DNA from: Endobacterium cereale
GTDB taxonomy: Bacteria; Pseudomonadota; Alphaproteobacteria; Rhizobiales; Rhizobiaceae
DNA length: 64,000 nt
NCBI RefSeq assembly: GCF_009617585.1
Contig: NZ_WIXI01000038.1
Coordinates: forward strand, 1 to 64,000
Reading direction: 5' to 3'
Positions 44,016 through 53,644 of the stretch are shown here, piece after piece; positions within the stretch are counted from its first letter, which is position 1, and each line of letters starts with the position of its first letter. Made by a program: the position numbers and the translations under genes. The notes below the pieces were generated by a model, which saw only the letters and a list, made by a program, of their open reading frames with translations, ran no database searches and had not been told where the DNA came from.

Positions 44016-45365
44016 GTGACCAGCACTCCATCTGCCCTTCCGGCCTCCACCCTTCTGGCTGCCATTCAATCCAAATCTGCCCGCGCCGGCGTCATCGGCC
44101 TCGGTTATGTCGGCCTGCCGCTGGCCATGACCATGGCGCGCGCCGGCTATCGCGTCACCGGCTTCGATATCGATCCGGGGAAAATGGTGGCGATCGAAGC
44201 AGGCAAGAGTTACATCGAGGCGGTGCCGGACCATATTCTTGCGGGCGAGACGGCGGCCGGTCGGTTTTCTGCAACGACCGACTTTTCCCAATTGAGCGAT
44301 TGCGACGTGATTGCCATCTGCGTGCCGACGCCGCTGACGCATCATCGCGACCCCGATCTCTCCTTCGTGGAAAAGACCTGCGAAAAGATTGCCGAAACGC
44401 TGCGCCCCGGCCAGTTGATTGTTCTCGAATCCACTACCTATCCCGGCACGACCGACGAGGTGATGAAACCGATCCTCGAAAAATCCGGCCTGCGTTCAGG
44501 CGAGGATTTTTTCATCGGTTATTCGCCGGAACGCGAAGATCCCGGCAATCGCGAGTTCGAAACCTCAACCATTCCGAAAATCGTCGCTGGCGATGGCGAA
44601 GCGGCAACCGGGATGATGCAGGCCTTTTACGGCGCCGTGGTGAAGACGGTGGTGCCCGTGGCCTCGACGGCCACAGCTGAGGCCGTGAAACTGACGGAAA
44701 ACATCTTTCGCGCCGTCAACATCGCCCTCGTCAACGAATTGAAGGTCGTCTACGAGGCGATGGGGATCGACGTCTGGGACGTGATCGACGCGGCCAAGAC
44801 CAAGCCGTTCGGTTATATGCCGTTTTACCCGGGACCCGGTCTCGGCGGCCACTGCATTCCGATTGATCCCTTCTATCTGACCTGGAAATCGCGGGAATAC
44901 GACCAGCCGACCCGTTTCATTGAGCTTGCCGGCGAGATCAATACCGCCATGCCGCGCCACGTGATCACGCGGCTTGCGGAAGCACTGGACATCAAGGCCG
45001 GCAAAGCGCTCAGCCGTTCGAAAATCCTGATCCTCGGCCTTTCTTACAAAAAAAACGTTCCTGATATCAGGGAAAGCCCTTCGCTGAAGCTGATGGAGAT
45101 CATCCTCGAACGTGGCGGCGATTTCGATTATTACGATCCCTTTGTCGGCGAAATTCCGCAGACGCGGGAATACGGCCATCTGCGCGGTCGCACATCGATC
45201 GAGTGGAACGAAGTGACCATCCGCAGCTATGACGCTGTGCTGGTTGCCACCGACCATGACGACGTGGACTATCAGGCACTCACCGAATGGTCACCCTTGA
45301 TCATCGATACACGTAACGTCTTTGGACGCCGCGCCATCGCAGCCGAGCACATCGTCAAAGCATAG
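44016..45365 (+). CDS. UDP-N-acetyl-hexosamine/UDP-glucose 6-dehydrogenase family protein
   Basis: 449-aa NAD-dependent sugar-nucleotide dehydrogenase that makes a UDP-uronic acid. Rossmann motif GVIGLGYVGLPLAMTMARAGYRVTGFDID is near the N-terminus, the catalytic Cys280 lies in GPGLGGHCIPIDPFYL, and KILILGLSYKKNVPDIRESPSLKLMEIL belongs to the C-terminal domain. This block pattern is closer to WbpA/TviB (UDP-N-acetylhexosamine) than to Ugd. GTG at 44016 is the preferred start; the open frame upstream to 43062 is on the antisense of the GT4 gene. It provides an acidic sugar for the surface glycan and is followed after 9 bp by a methyltransferase. Confidence 0.9.
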   Translation: MTSTPSALPASTLLAAIQSKSARAGVIGLGYVGLPLAMTMARAGYRVTGFDIDPGKMVAIEAGKSYIEAVPDHILAGETAAGRFSATTDFSQLSDCDVIAICVPTPLTHHRDPDLSFVEKTCEKIAETLRPGQLIVLESTTYPGTTDEVMKPILEKSGLRSGEDFFIGYSPEREDPGNREFETSTIPKIVAGDGEAATGMMQAFYGAVVKTVVPVASTATAEAVKLTENIFRAVNIALVNELKVVYEAMGIDVWDVIDAAKTKPFGYMPFYPGPGLGGHCIPIDPFYLTWKSREYDQPTRFIELAGEINTAMPRHVITRLAEALDIKAGKALSRSKILILGLSYKKNVPDIRESPSLKLMEIILERGGDFDYYDPFVGEIPQTREYGHLRGRTSIEWNEVTIRSYDAVLVATDHDDVDYQALTEWSPLIIDTRNVFGRRAIAAEHIVKA

Positions 45366-45374
45366 GGATTTTTC

Positions 45375-45857
45375 ATGAGCCGCCTCGACAGCTTCATCAA
45401 CCGTATGTCTGCTCAGCGTGACATCCTCAATCATGTTCGGGATGTGCTCGATCTTCCGGACGGTGCCGTGCTAGAAGTGGGCCTCGGCAATGGCCGTACC
45501 TACAGCCATCTGCGCGAAAACTTTTCAGATCGTCGCGTCGTGGCATTTGACCGTCAGTTCGCGGCTCACAAGACGCTTGCGCCGGCAGCTGGTGATTTCA
45601 TCGAGGGAGAAATCCGCGAAACCGGCCAGACTTTCGTCGGAACGAAGGCTGCGCTGGTGCATGCCGATATCGGCACCGGTTATGCGGACAAGGACGCCAT
45701 CACCCTGCAATGGTTGCCGGACATGGTGGCAGGCATGCTAGCTGAAGGCGGCGCGGCCGTCAGCGGCCTTCCGCTATCGCATCCCCAATTGGAAGAACTT
45801 CCACGTCTGCCGAGCGTGGAAGAAGGCCGTTATTTTTATTACCGCAAGACGGCTTGA
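45375..45857 (+). CDS. Class I SAM-dependent methyltransferase-like protein
   Basis: 160-aa compact Rossmann-fold protein with a SAM-binding motif I-like segment (VLEVGLGNGRTYSHLRENF) near residues 33-51 and an acidic end of beta-2 (VVAFDRQF). Only the core is present, with no substrate domain. AGGGA precedes the ATG, and it follows the UDP-sugar dehydrogenase by 9 bp, so it likely methylates or regulates a glycan or sugar intermediate. The activity is inferred from fold. Confidence 0.75.
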   Translation: MSRLDSFINRMSAQRDILNHVRDVLDLPDGAVLEVGLGNGRTYSHLRENFSDRRVVAFDRQFAAHKTLAPAAGDFIEGEIRETGQTFVGTKAALVHADIGTGYADKDAITLQWLPDMVAGMLAEGGAAVSGLPLSHPQLEELPRLPSVEEGRYFYYRKTA

Positions 45858-45860
45858 GGA

Positions 45861-46322
45861 TCAGTTGACCAACTGGCGTTGACCGGCGCGGGTGCGATCA
45901 AGTTCGCTGGTCGTACGATGCAGCTGCTCGGCAAATGCACGGGTCACTTCACGCGTAACGCCTGGATCGATCAGGACTTTGGAGAAGGCGTCCTTGCAGA
46001 TTTTCAAGGCTTCGACCGGAGTCGTAGTGCGCACGGTCGCAGTACGGACGCCATCACACAGAAGGCACACTTCGCCGACGATGCAATCGCCCTTGACATC
46101 ACCAATCTTCACTTCGCCGTCCGGGGCTTCCATGATGATATCGGCGCTGCCGCTCAAAAGCACATAGGCGCAATCGCCAGCATCACCCTGATGAAAGAGT
46201 TCCTGGTTGGCGTCATAACTGACCCTGCTGGATGCGAAGGCCAGCAACTTGAGACGACACGGATCCACCTTCGCAAAGTAAGGTATCCGGCGCAAAAGCT
46301 GTACTTCTTCCTTCAGTAACAT
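45861..46322 (-). CDS. Cyclic nucleotide-binding-domain protein (Crp-like effector domain)
   Basis: 153-aa single-domain protein. It contains the cNMP-binding fold with a phosphate-binding cassette-like stretch VGEVCLLCDGVRTATVRTTTPVEAL near residues 80-105, plus a helical C-terminal tail (FAEQLHRTTSELDRTRAGQRQLVN). There is no DNA-binding domain. It is 39 bp downstream of the large ABC-like gene on the same strand, so it probably regulates that protein by binding a cyclic nucleotide. GTG 46334 would add four residues. The ligand cannot be assigned. Confidence 0.87.
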   Translation of the reverse strand: MLLKEEVQLLRRIPYFAKVDPCRLKLLAFASSRVSYDANQELFHQGDAGDCAYVLLSGSADIIMEAPDGEVKIGDVKGDCIVGEVCLLCDGVRTATVRTTTPVEALKICKDAFSKVLIDPGVTREVTRAFAEQLHRTTSELDRTRAGQRQLVN

Positions 46323-46361
46323 CGTTGTCACCACCGCTCAGCTGTGCTTGGCAACCCTCTC

Positions 46362-49085
46362 CTAGGCTACCAGCGTCTTGAATATACCACTTTCCTGCTC
46401 GAGAGTCTCGAATGTTCCATCATCTGCGATCGAGCCTCTGTCGAAGACCACCACCCTCTTGAACAAACGAGCGAGGGAAGTGTTCGAAAGTACCCATATA
46501 ATCGCAGGATCATGATCCTGTTCCTTTAGAAAATCTACTACGTTTTTAACGATCTCGTTTTGGACACGTCGATCAAGGCCCGGCAATGCCCTGTTGAAAA
46601 CGTAGAAATCCGATCTGCGGATTAGTGAGCGCGCCACATTCAGCTTCTGGCGCTGCACCAATGTCAGGCGCCGGCCACCAGCACCGATATCAAATTCCAG
46701 TCCCACGCCAAGGAAACTGGCATACAGATCTTTTTCATGCATCACACCGGACGCGACCGCACGAATTTGTTCCCCTGCATCGGCGATACGATGACTGAGT
46801 TTGCCGAACAGAATGTTTTCGCGCAGGCTGGCAAGCGCGATATAGCGATGCGGATCGTAACGTTCAATAAGCCCGGCAAGATGCGCCGGTAACTTGTCGT
46901 GCAGCAGATCGCGCGCCTTGACGATTTTTTCCGATAGCTCCGGCGTGAGAAGGCCGAAACGATACCGCAGCTCCACATAGTTGAAACTCAAACGCAGCAT
47001 CGCATGCAGTTCATCACGGTTCGGTCGAACGCCTTCCGGGCGTTCCTTGAAGCGAAGCAGCAACTGTTCGTAGACATCGATTTCATCGGCTGTCAGCGTA
47101 ATCATCTGCTGGAAGAACGGGTGATCCTCCGGCAGGCTGCCAAAGATATCGACAAGGTTTTCAGCGATTGCCGTTCCCATGTCGAACAAAGGCTCCAGAA
47201 GCGATGCCGATCTCAGAACATCGTAGAAATAGTCGCTGTCGAGCAGCGAATTTTCGCTACCCACACCGGGTCGCATGGTGCCGAACAGAAGATTTTCACC
47301 GACACTCGCCTCGATATTGTAACGATCGGGCTCGAAAAACACGACAAGGTGCGACAGCCCCTTGGCCGCAAGCGTCGAGCGAAGCGCATGGCGCATATCG
47401 ACAATACGAGCAGCCAGATCGGTATGGACTTCAGGATCGAATGTCGAATGAAGAGCAAGGTCCATGATGTCGGACGTAAGCTGAACAGCATCGAGCGCCG
47501 CCAGCAGCGAGTTCTTGAGGTCATCTTTCTGGCCGTTACGGACGGAGGTGGTGTTACGATCCAGCCATTCGGCATTGAGATCATAGTCCACATTGCCGGC
47601 CATTCGCGCCTCATGCATCTCCCACCGCCGATGCGTGGCGTCGCGGCCCGTATAGGTCGTGGTCGATAGGGGCGCATGCCTCAGGCCATAAAGAAGATTG
47701 TCCTTCAATGTGCCGTGGAAGAAATAGCTGTCGGCGCCCGAATAGGAAATGGCTCGTCCAGAAACAGATTCCGGCAATTCGAGCAGATCCGTTTCCTGAA
47801 GAGTGATCTTGCCTGCAACGGGCCAAACGACACGGCCAAAGGCTTCAGCAAGAGCTTCGCCACCGCTGCCCATGTTGTCGATAATGGCAATGGTTTCGCC
47901 GCGTTCGAACTTGACGGACACACCCTCCGCAACGCGCGCGCCACTCTGATCCTCGATCGTGACGTTGACAGCCGCAAGCGGCGAAAAGGCCTTGTCTTCC
48001 GATTTCGGCGCCAGCGTATGAATAGCCGGCGCAATCAGCATTGGCGCCTCGAACTCTTCCAGCACCTGTTCGTATTTGACCTGCACGTCCTGACGTGCCT
48101 GATCCCAGTCGATCAGTTCCTTCAGCGGGCCCGGCAGATCCTTGTAGGCATTGATGACGGCGATCAACTGGCCAACGTCGAGGCTACCGCGCAATGTCAG
48201 ATAACCGCCAATCGAATAAAACAGGAATGGCGTCAGCTGTGAGAGGAAGTTGTTGACGAACTTGACGAGAAATTTCCACTGGTAAAGATCGTAGCGAATC
48301 TTGAAGATATGACCGAGACGATGGGAAACATCCGCCCGCTCGTAGTTCGAGGTATCGAAGGCGTGGATGGTGCTGATGCCCTCGACGATCTCGCTGACCT
48401 TGCCGGCAAAATGACGGGCCGTGACCTGTCGCTGGCGGCCGAGTTCGATCAGGCGATGACGCATTTTCGGGATGATGCCGACCTGAATGGCCACCATGGT
48501 TGCAGCGATCATGCCCAGCCAGAAATTCTGCACCATGATAAAGAAAAGCGCCGCGATCGCCTGACCGCCGAGCATGGCGGGCTGAACAAATGCATCCCCG
48601 GTAAAGCCACCGAAAGGCTCGACCTCGTCCTTGACCATGCTCGACACCTCAGCGGCATGGACCCTCTTCAGGTAACTTGGCGGAAAACGCAGGATGCGGT
48701 CGACAAGCTGATAGCGAATGCGGCGCAGAAGGCGTTCTCCGAGCCGGCCCTTGAAAGTGTTGATGTAATATTTGAAGAGCCCGTTGATGATCACCAGCAG
48801 CAGGAAAACGCCCGACAACGCGCCCAGCGTCTCCAAACGGTCAAGCGAGATGCCGTCGAACTGGAAAATCGTGCCTAACCACGGCAGCGTGACGGCAAAA
48901 TCCATGTAGGCTTGGGTCGCACCTTCGCTCTCGAAGCCGCCACCCTGGATCGGGCCGTTGATGATCTGCTTCGGCAAATCGAAGGCAAGGAAATACGGCA
49001 CCATGGACGCCGCCACGATGGTCAAGATGAACAGCTGCTGCCGTCGTGTGTGTCTCCAGATGTAACGGAGAAGGCTTTTTTCCAT
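46362..49085 (-). CDS. ABC exporter-like protein with a degenerate, enlarged nucleotide-binding domain
   Basis: 907-aa protein. Residues about 15-330 form a six-helix type IV exporter membrane domain with two coupling loops (LLRRIRYQLVDRILRFPPSYLK). The NBD is abnormal. The Walker A region at about 402-411 reads DNMGSGGE instead of GxxGxGKS, losing the Lys and Ser. The signature is GGRRLTLVQRQ at about 802, Walker B is YVFNRALPGLD without DE, and the H-loop His is missing (VLSNTS). About 390 residues separate Walker A from the signature (normally about 100). Within them three ENLLFG-like segments recur (458, 593, 752). ATP hydrolysis is unlikely. It precedes a cNMP-binding-domain gene on the same strand. 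Confidence 0.85.
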   Translation of the reverse strand: MEKSLLRYIWRHTRRQQLFILTIVAASMVPYFLAFDLPKQIINGPIQGGGFESEGATQAYMDFAVTLPWLGTIFQFDGISLDRLETLGALSGVFLLLVIINGLFKYYINTFKGRLGERLLRRIRYQLVDRILRFPPSYLKRVHAAEVSSMVKDEVEPFGGFTGDAFVQPAMLGGQAIAALFFIMVQNFWLGMIAATMVAIQVGIIPKMRHRLIELGRQRQVTARHFAGKVSEIVEGISTIHAFDTSNYERADVSHRLGHIFKIRYDLYQWKFLVKFVNNFLSQLTPFLFYSIGGYLTLRGSLDVGQLIAVINAYKDLPGPLKELIDWDQARQDVQVKYEQVLEEFEAPMLIAPAIHTLAPKSEDKAFSPLAAVNVTIEDQSGARVAEGVSVKFERGETIAIIDNMGSGGEALAEAFGRVVWPVAGKITLQETDLLELPESVSGRAISYSGADSYFFHGTLKDNLLYGLRHAPLSTTTYTGRDATHRRWEMHEARMAGNVDYDLNAEWLDRNTTSVRNGQKDDLKNSLLAALDAVQLTSDIMDLALHSTFDPEVHTDLAARIVDMRHALRSTLAAKGLSHLVVFFEPDRYNIEASVGENLLFGTMRPGVGSENSLLDSDYFYDVLRSASLLEPLFDMGTAIAENLVDIFGSLPEDHPFFQQMITLTADEIDVYEQLLLRFKERPEGVRPNRDELHAMLRLSFNYVELRYRFGLLTPELSEKIVKARDLLHDKLPAHLAGLIERYDPHRYIALASLRENILFGKLSHRIADAGEQIRAVASGVMHEKDLYASFLGVGLEFDIGAGGRRLTLVQRQKLNVARSLIRRSDFYVFNRALPGLDRRVQNEIVKNVVDFLKEQDHDPAIIWVLSNTSLARLFKRVVVFDRGSIADDGTFETLEQESGIFKTLVA

Positions 49086-49252
49086 GGGATGCCGTCAAAG
49101 GGACGGCGGGTGCACGTCCATGTCTCTACATGTTTTCAGGCGCTGTATATAAACATCCGAATATGTGGCTGCAAATCGCCTCACGCATTGCAGCCATCAC
49201 CATTTATCACCCTTTCACGGTCTTGTCGTGTGGCAAGGCCGCACCAGCACGC

Positions 49253-51154
49253 TTATCGCAAAGCGCGTTCGAAAACGCGCTGAAGCCGTTCTGCAAAGGC
49301 GCGTGGCTCTTCCGGCTTGTCGCCGTCGAGGATACGGGCCTGATCGAGAAGAAGAAGCACCGCATCCTCGCGCAAAACCTGATCATCCGTTTTTGCAGCA
49401 ATAGCCTGGACAAGACTGTGATCCGCGTTGATTTCCAGAACAGGACGGCTTGCACCCTCGATACGACCGGCCCCGTGAAGAATTTTTTCCAGCTGGCGAT
49501 CATAACCGCCTTCGGACGCAACAAGGCAAACGGCACTTTCGGTCAGTCGATCCGAGACCCGCACATCCGAGACGGCATCGGTCAGTCGCAGCTTGGCAAA
49601 TGCGATAAGCTCATCAAGGACGGCTGTCGTTTCAGGCCGCTTTTCCTGCACTTCGCCTTCCGGCTTGGAGAATTGCGAAAGATCGGTCGCACCTTGTGTG
49701 ATCGACTTGAACGATTTGCCTTCGAATTCCGGTGCGTTCATCACCCAGAAGCTGTCGATCGAGTCCGTCAGCAGGAGAACCTCGATCCCCCGTGCGCGAA
49801 AACCTTCGAGCTGCGGTGAAGCGCGTAACTGATCAGGGTTGCCTCCGGTGAGATAATAGATCGTTTTCTGTTCGTCCTTAGCATCACGCACGTAATCGGC
49901 GAGTGAACGAAAGGCTTCGCCGCTTGTCGTGGTGCGGAAGCGGGACAGAGCAAGCAACTGAGAACGCCGCTCGAAATCCTCGTAAATGCCTTCCTTCAGA
50001 ACTGGTCCAAAATTTTCCCAGAGCTTTGCAAACCCGTCCGCATCACTTTCGGCAAGCTTTTCGATCGCCGTCAGGACGCGGCTGGTGACGCCTTTGCGGA
50101 TAGCAGAAAGGATCGGACTTTCCTGGATCATCTCTCGAGACATGTTGAGCGGCAGGTCCGACGTATCGACCAGGCCACGCACGAACCGGAGGTAACGCGG
50201 CACGAGATCGGCATCGTCCGTGATGAAGACGCGCTTCACATAAAGTTTCATCCGGCCCTTGCGGTCCGGGTCGAACATGTCGAACGGCTGCGAGCCGGGC
50301 ACAAAAGCCAGCGTCGTGTATTCGTGGCGACCTTCTGCGCGAAAATGCACATTGAGCGCCGGCTCATCATACTGGCCGGACAGACTGCGGTAGAAATCGG
50401 TATATTCCTCTGCGGAAATCTCGCTTTTGGAACGTGTCCATAAAGCGCTACCGTCGGTAACGCGGACTGCTTCGGCGCCGGGTTTTTCGACGAGCATGAT
50501 CGGCACAGGCACGTGACCAGACTGATCCTTGATGATTTTCTCAATCGTCCAGCGTGAAGTATAGGTGCCGGCATCATCGAGCAGATGCAGCGTGATGCGG
50601 GTGCCGCGCGCGGGAGCGTCAACGGGTTCCACAGCATCGATTGCGTAGCTGCCCTTACCGTCGGACGACCAGCGCCAGGCCTCGCTGCTGCCGGCACGGC
50701 GGGAAACGACATCCACCTTTTCGGCTACCATGAAGCACGAATAGAAGCCGACGCCGAACTGGCCGATCAGCTGCGTATCATTATAGTTCTTTTCCGATTT
50801 TGCAGCTTCGATGCGCTCCATGAAGGCCCGGGTACCGGACCGGGCAATGGTGCCGAGCGCTTCGATCATCTCGGCGCGGCTCATGCCGATGCCGTTATCC
50901 TCGATGGTCAGCCGCTTCCCTTCCTCGTCCAGCGTCAGGGTGATGCGATTTTCGCCATCGCCGCCGGCAAGCGACGGGTTGGTAATCGCCTCATAACGCA
51001 GCTTTTCGCAAGCATCCGCAGCATTGGAGATCAGTTCGCGCAGAAAAACGTTACGGTCGGAATAGACCGAATGCACCATCATATGGAGCAACCGGGCGAC
51101 ATCGGCCTCGAATGCGTGGTTTTCGACAGAGTTTTCTGCTGCGACTTCGGTCAT
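49253..51154 (-). CDS. htpG: Molecular chaperone Hsp90
   Basis: 633-aa Hsp90 homologue. The GHKL ATP-binding domain shows FLRELISNAADACEKLRY, DNGIGMSRAEMIEALGTIARSGT and GQFGVGFYSCFMVAEKV; the middle domain has TLAFVPGSQPFDMFDPDRKGRMKLYVKRVFI and the catalytic-loop SREMIQES; a C-terminal dimerisation domain follows. ATG 51154 has GAGGA upstream; the frame opens to 51214. A CCTATCT string about 70 bp upstream resembles an alphaproteobacterial heat-shock -10 element, but no convincing -35 is evident. It lies downstream of the cellulose operon on the same strand. Confidence 0.97.
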   Translation of the reverse strand: MTEVAAENSVENHAFEADVARLLHMMVHSVYSDRNVFLRELISNAADACEKLRYEAITNPSLAGGDGENRITLTLDEEGKRLTIEDNGIGMSRAEMIEALGTIARSGTRAFMERIEAAKSEKNYNDTQLIGQFGVGFYSCFMVAEKVDVVSRRAGSSEAWRWSSDGKGSYAIDAVEPVDAPARGTRITLHLLDDAGTYTSRWTIEKIIKDQSGHVPVPIMLVEKPGAEAVRVTDGSALWTRSKSEISAEEYTDFYRSLSGQYDEPALNVHFRAEGRHEYTTLAFVPGSQPFDMFDPDRKGRMKLYVKRVFITDDADLVPRYLRFVRGLVDTSDLPLNMSREMIQESPILSAIRKGVTSRVLTAIEKLAESDADGFAKLWENFGPVLKEGIYEDFERRSQLLALSRFRTTTSGEAFRSLADYVRDAKDEQKTIYYLTGGNPDQLRASPQLEGFRARGIEVLLLTDSIDSFWVMNAPEFEGKSFKSITQGATDLSQFSKPEGEVQEKRPETTAVLDELIAFAKLRLTDAVSDVRVSDRLTESAVCLVASEGGYDRQLEKILHGAGRIEGASRPVLEINADHSLVQAIAAKTDDQVLREDAVLLLLDQARILDGDKPEEPRAFAERLQRVFERALR

Positions 51155-51301
51155 GTTTCCTCGCGTCTCGAACGGGATATCGCACCATCCACCAAAGCAA
51201 AGGGAGCGGGTCAATTACCAGCAAGATAGGAAGCGGGAAAACACAAAACCAGAGCGGGAAGCACGCAATCGCAACTGCGCGTCGCATTGGGTCATAAAGG
51301 C

Positions 51302-53644
51302 TCAGTAATCGTTGTTGCGAGCGGCCCGGACATCGGCAAGGCCGCGCAGAGCATCACGATTTCCGGTTTGCGCCGCAGCCTCGAAGACTTGCATGGCATC
51401 ACCGTATCGCTTGATATTGAGATAGGCGTAACCGCGCATGACCATTAGGTCGACCCGCTCCGTTTCCAGCTGTGCGCGTTGGTCCAGGAACAGCAGAGCA
51501 TCACGATAACGGGCGGCATCAAAGGCGGCCGTCGCCCGGTTGGACAGGATCGCCACCTGCAGTTCAGAGGCGCGTTTGCGGGCAAGCGGCGCCTGGGTTG
51601 CCGCCACTGCCGCATTGTCCGTCAGGCCGACACGCAGATACGCCAGCGACTGGCCGTAGGCTGCATCCTCCCGCACCTCGCCCGATCCGCGCTTCAGGGC
51701 GACACCAAAAGCATCCGCCGCTTCCATAGGGCGGTTCAGCTCCATCAGGCACCAGCCACGTGACAGGGCGGCACCAGGCGCAAGACCTTCGGGATCGATG
51801 GTTGTCGTGCAGCCGCGCTCTGTTCGCACACCCCTCGAAGGGCTGGCAGCAGGCGCAGATCTTCTCACCGGTGCCGTCAATGTCTGTTGAACGCGTGCCG
51901 GGGCATAGGTCGGCAGAGTGGGCGGCCGTTGTGTTGTGATCACCTGTGGGGCATTCGCATTCACGGCTGGCTGGCTCGCATATTGCTGAGCAGGCGACTG
52001 GACGGCCTGTTGATTTACCCCCGTTTGGACGCCCGCCTGCGCGATCCGCTGTGCGGCCAAGGTCTCCTCGGTCGTTTCACCAAGATTGGCGATACGCACA
52101 GAGCGGCCCTGCCACTGGCTCTGAACAGCCGCAACGCCGGCTCGATCGTTCAACTGGTTGCGCGCCAGAACGAGACCATAGGCCGAGGGTTCGTCATCCG
52201 GTTTCCAGGAGAGCGCTGTTTCGAACCAGCGGGCTGCTGTCTGCGGCTGGTTGAAATTGCGGGCATACCAGCCAAACTGCTGCGCCGAAGCCGCATCCTT
52301 GGCCTCGATCACCTCGGCAGCAATGCGCTGAAGTACCGGTTCGGTCAGAACGGGCGGCGGCATAACGGCCAAAAGATTGGCCGTGGCGGCCATATAGGTA
52401 TCCTTGGAATTTGTGGAATCGTCGCGCCAGCGATACATCACATCCTCCGCTTCCTGCGGAGATTTTTTCGCGATCAGGCACAGGGCCAGCCCCTGCGAAG
52501 CCGAGGCGGAATCCTCTCGATCGCGCGCCATGCGGAACCATTTTTCAGCCGCATCCGTGTCGTCACGACGCAGGCGATACCAGCCGACAAGAAGCGCGTC
52601 TGATGCCAGCTTGCCTTCGTCTGCGAGTTTTTCGACGCGTTCTACGTAGGTTTCAGCAATCCGTATTTCGGTATTTTCGTTCGCCTCTGCAACAAAACGG
52701 CGCGACAAGTCATCACGAAGACCGTCGAACTCACCAGATCCGTCTTCGTTGCGATGTTCAGACGACAGGAGATCCTGCATGCCCGCATAGTCAAGCACGG
52801 CCGACGCCTTCTGTACCGTCGCCAGCCGCTCCTGCGGATTGGTGCAATTCTTCAGAACGTAGTTATAGGCATCCCTTGCCCGCCCGTCCCGTTCGGTTTC
52901 GGCAAAGGCTTCGGCGATGCGCCAAAGGACATCGACTTCCGCGCAGGTCAGAAGCGCCGACGTTCCAGCGCCTATCTCGACCACTGTCTGATACTGCTTG
53001 AGATCGGACGCATTGATGAGGCGAGCACGTGCCTCGGCAACGTCGAGGCGCTCAAGCAGATCAGCCGGCGGCTGCCATGCCGTGTCAGTGGCGCGACGAT
53101 CGGCAATCGCTTTGCGCAACTCTGCAAAACGGCCATCGGCATAAAGACGCCACATGCCCTCGAGCTGCGAATCGCCATTCTGCGGCACAGCGAGTGGATC
53201 GGTCGGCGGCGTCCAATCCGGATAAAGCGCGCGAAGCCGGGAAATTTCCGCCTGCAGACGGGCCTGATCGTTTCGGGCCGCGAAATAACGGAGCGCGCTT
53301 TCATCGACTTGGGGGCGGCTGCTCTGCGACGAACCGGCAGCCGGTGAGGTCACTGGTGGCTGAACAGGAGTCTGAGCCGGCAAACCCGTGTCCGCCTGGG
53401 TCAGTTGCAGGGGCGCTTCGGTGGTCGATCCGGTAGGACCGGAATGCATGTCGACATCGTGTGGTACAACAGGCTGGCCATCCGGCCCGCGAACACGACC
53501 CATTACCATGAGCTTCGGCGCCGGATCGTTCAAAGCGCTATCGGCAGAGGAAAAACGGTCGCGCAAGGCGTAAGGGTCGTTCAGCCCGTAGACGGCTACC
53601 GCCACGGCCATCACTGCCACTGTTGCTGCAAGAACCTTTCTCAT
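51302..53644 (-). CDS. bcsK: Cellulose biosynthesis TPR protein BcsK
   Basis: 780-aa protein with an N-terminal membrane anchor/signal (MRKVLAATVAVMAVAVAVYGL), a proline-rich linker (about 80-110), then an array of tetratricopeptide repeats from about residue 115 to the end, broken by an Ala/Gln/Pro-rich stretch at about 545-620. It occupies the place of the BcsC outer-membrane exporter but lacks a C-terminal beta-barrel, matching BcsK of type III cellulose operons. ATG 53644 overlaps the bcsZ stop (ATGA); an ATG six bases upstream is possible. It likely guides the nascent glucan or scaffolds the secretion machine in the periplasm. Confidence 0.82.
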   Translation of the reverse strand: MRKVLAATVAVMAVAVAVYGLNDPYALRDRFSSADSALNDPAPKLMVMGRVRGPDGQPVVPHDVDMHSGPTGSTTEAPLQLTQADTGLPAQTPVQPPVTSPAAGSSQSSRPQVDESALRYFAARNDQARLQAEISRLRALYPDWTPPTDPLAVPQNGDSQLEGMWRLYADGRFAELRKAIADRRATDTAWQPPADLLERLDVAEARARLINASDLKQYQTVVEIGAGTSALLTCAEVDVLWRIAEAFAETERDGRARDAYNYVLKNCTNPQERLATVQKASAVLDYAGMQDLLSSEHRNEDGSGEFDGLRDDLSRRFVAEANENTEIRIAETYVERVEKLADEGKLASDALLVGWYRLRRDDTDAAEKWFRMARDREDSASASQGLALCLIAKKSPQEAEDVMYRWRDDSTNSKDTYMAATANLLAVMPPPVLTEPVLQRIAAEVIEAKDAASAQQFGWYARNFNQPQTAARWFETALSWKPDDEPSAYGLVLARNQLNDRAGVAAVQSQWQGRSVRIANLGETTEETLAAQRIAQAGVQTGVNQQAVQSPAQQYASQPAVNANAPQVITTQRPPTLPTYAPARVQQTLTAPVRRSAPAASPSRGVRTERGCTTTIDPEGLAPGAALSRGWCLMELNRPMEAADAFGVALKRGSGEVREDAAYGQSLAYLRVGLTDNAAVAATQAPLARKRASELQVAILSNRATAAFDAARYRDALLFLDQRAQLETERVDLMVMRGYAYLNIKRYGDAMQVFEAAAQTGNRDALRGLADVRAARNNDY

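Noticed and set aside
51224..51230. CCTATCT (minus strand) as a heat-shock sigma-32 -10 element before htpG
   Set aside because: The -35 at the expected distance matches the alphaproteobacterial consensus poorly, so it is not listed as a promoter.
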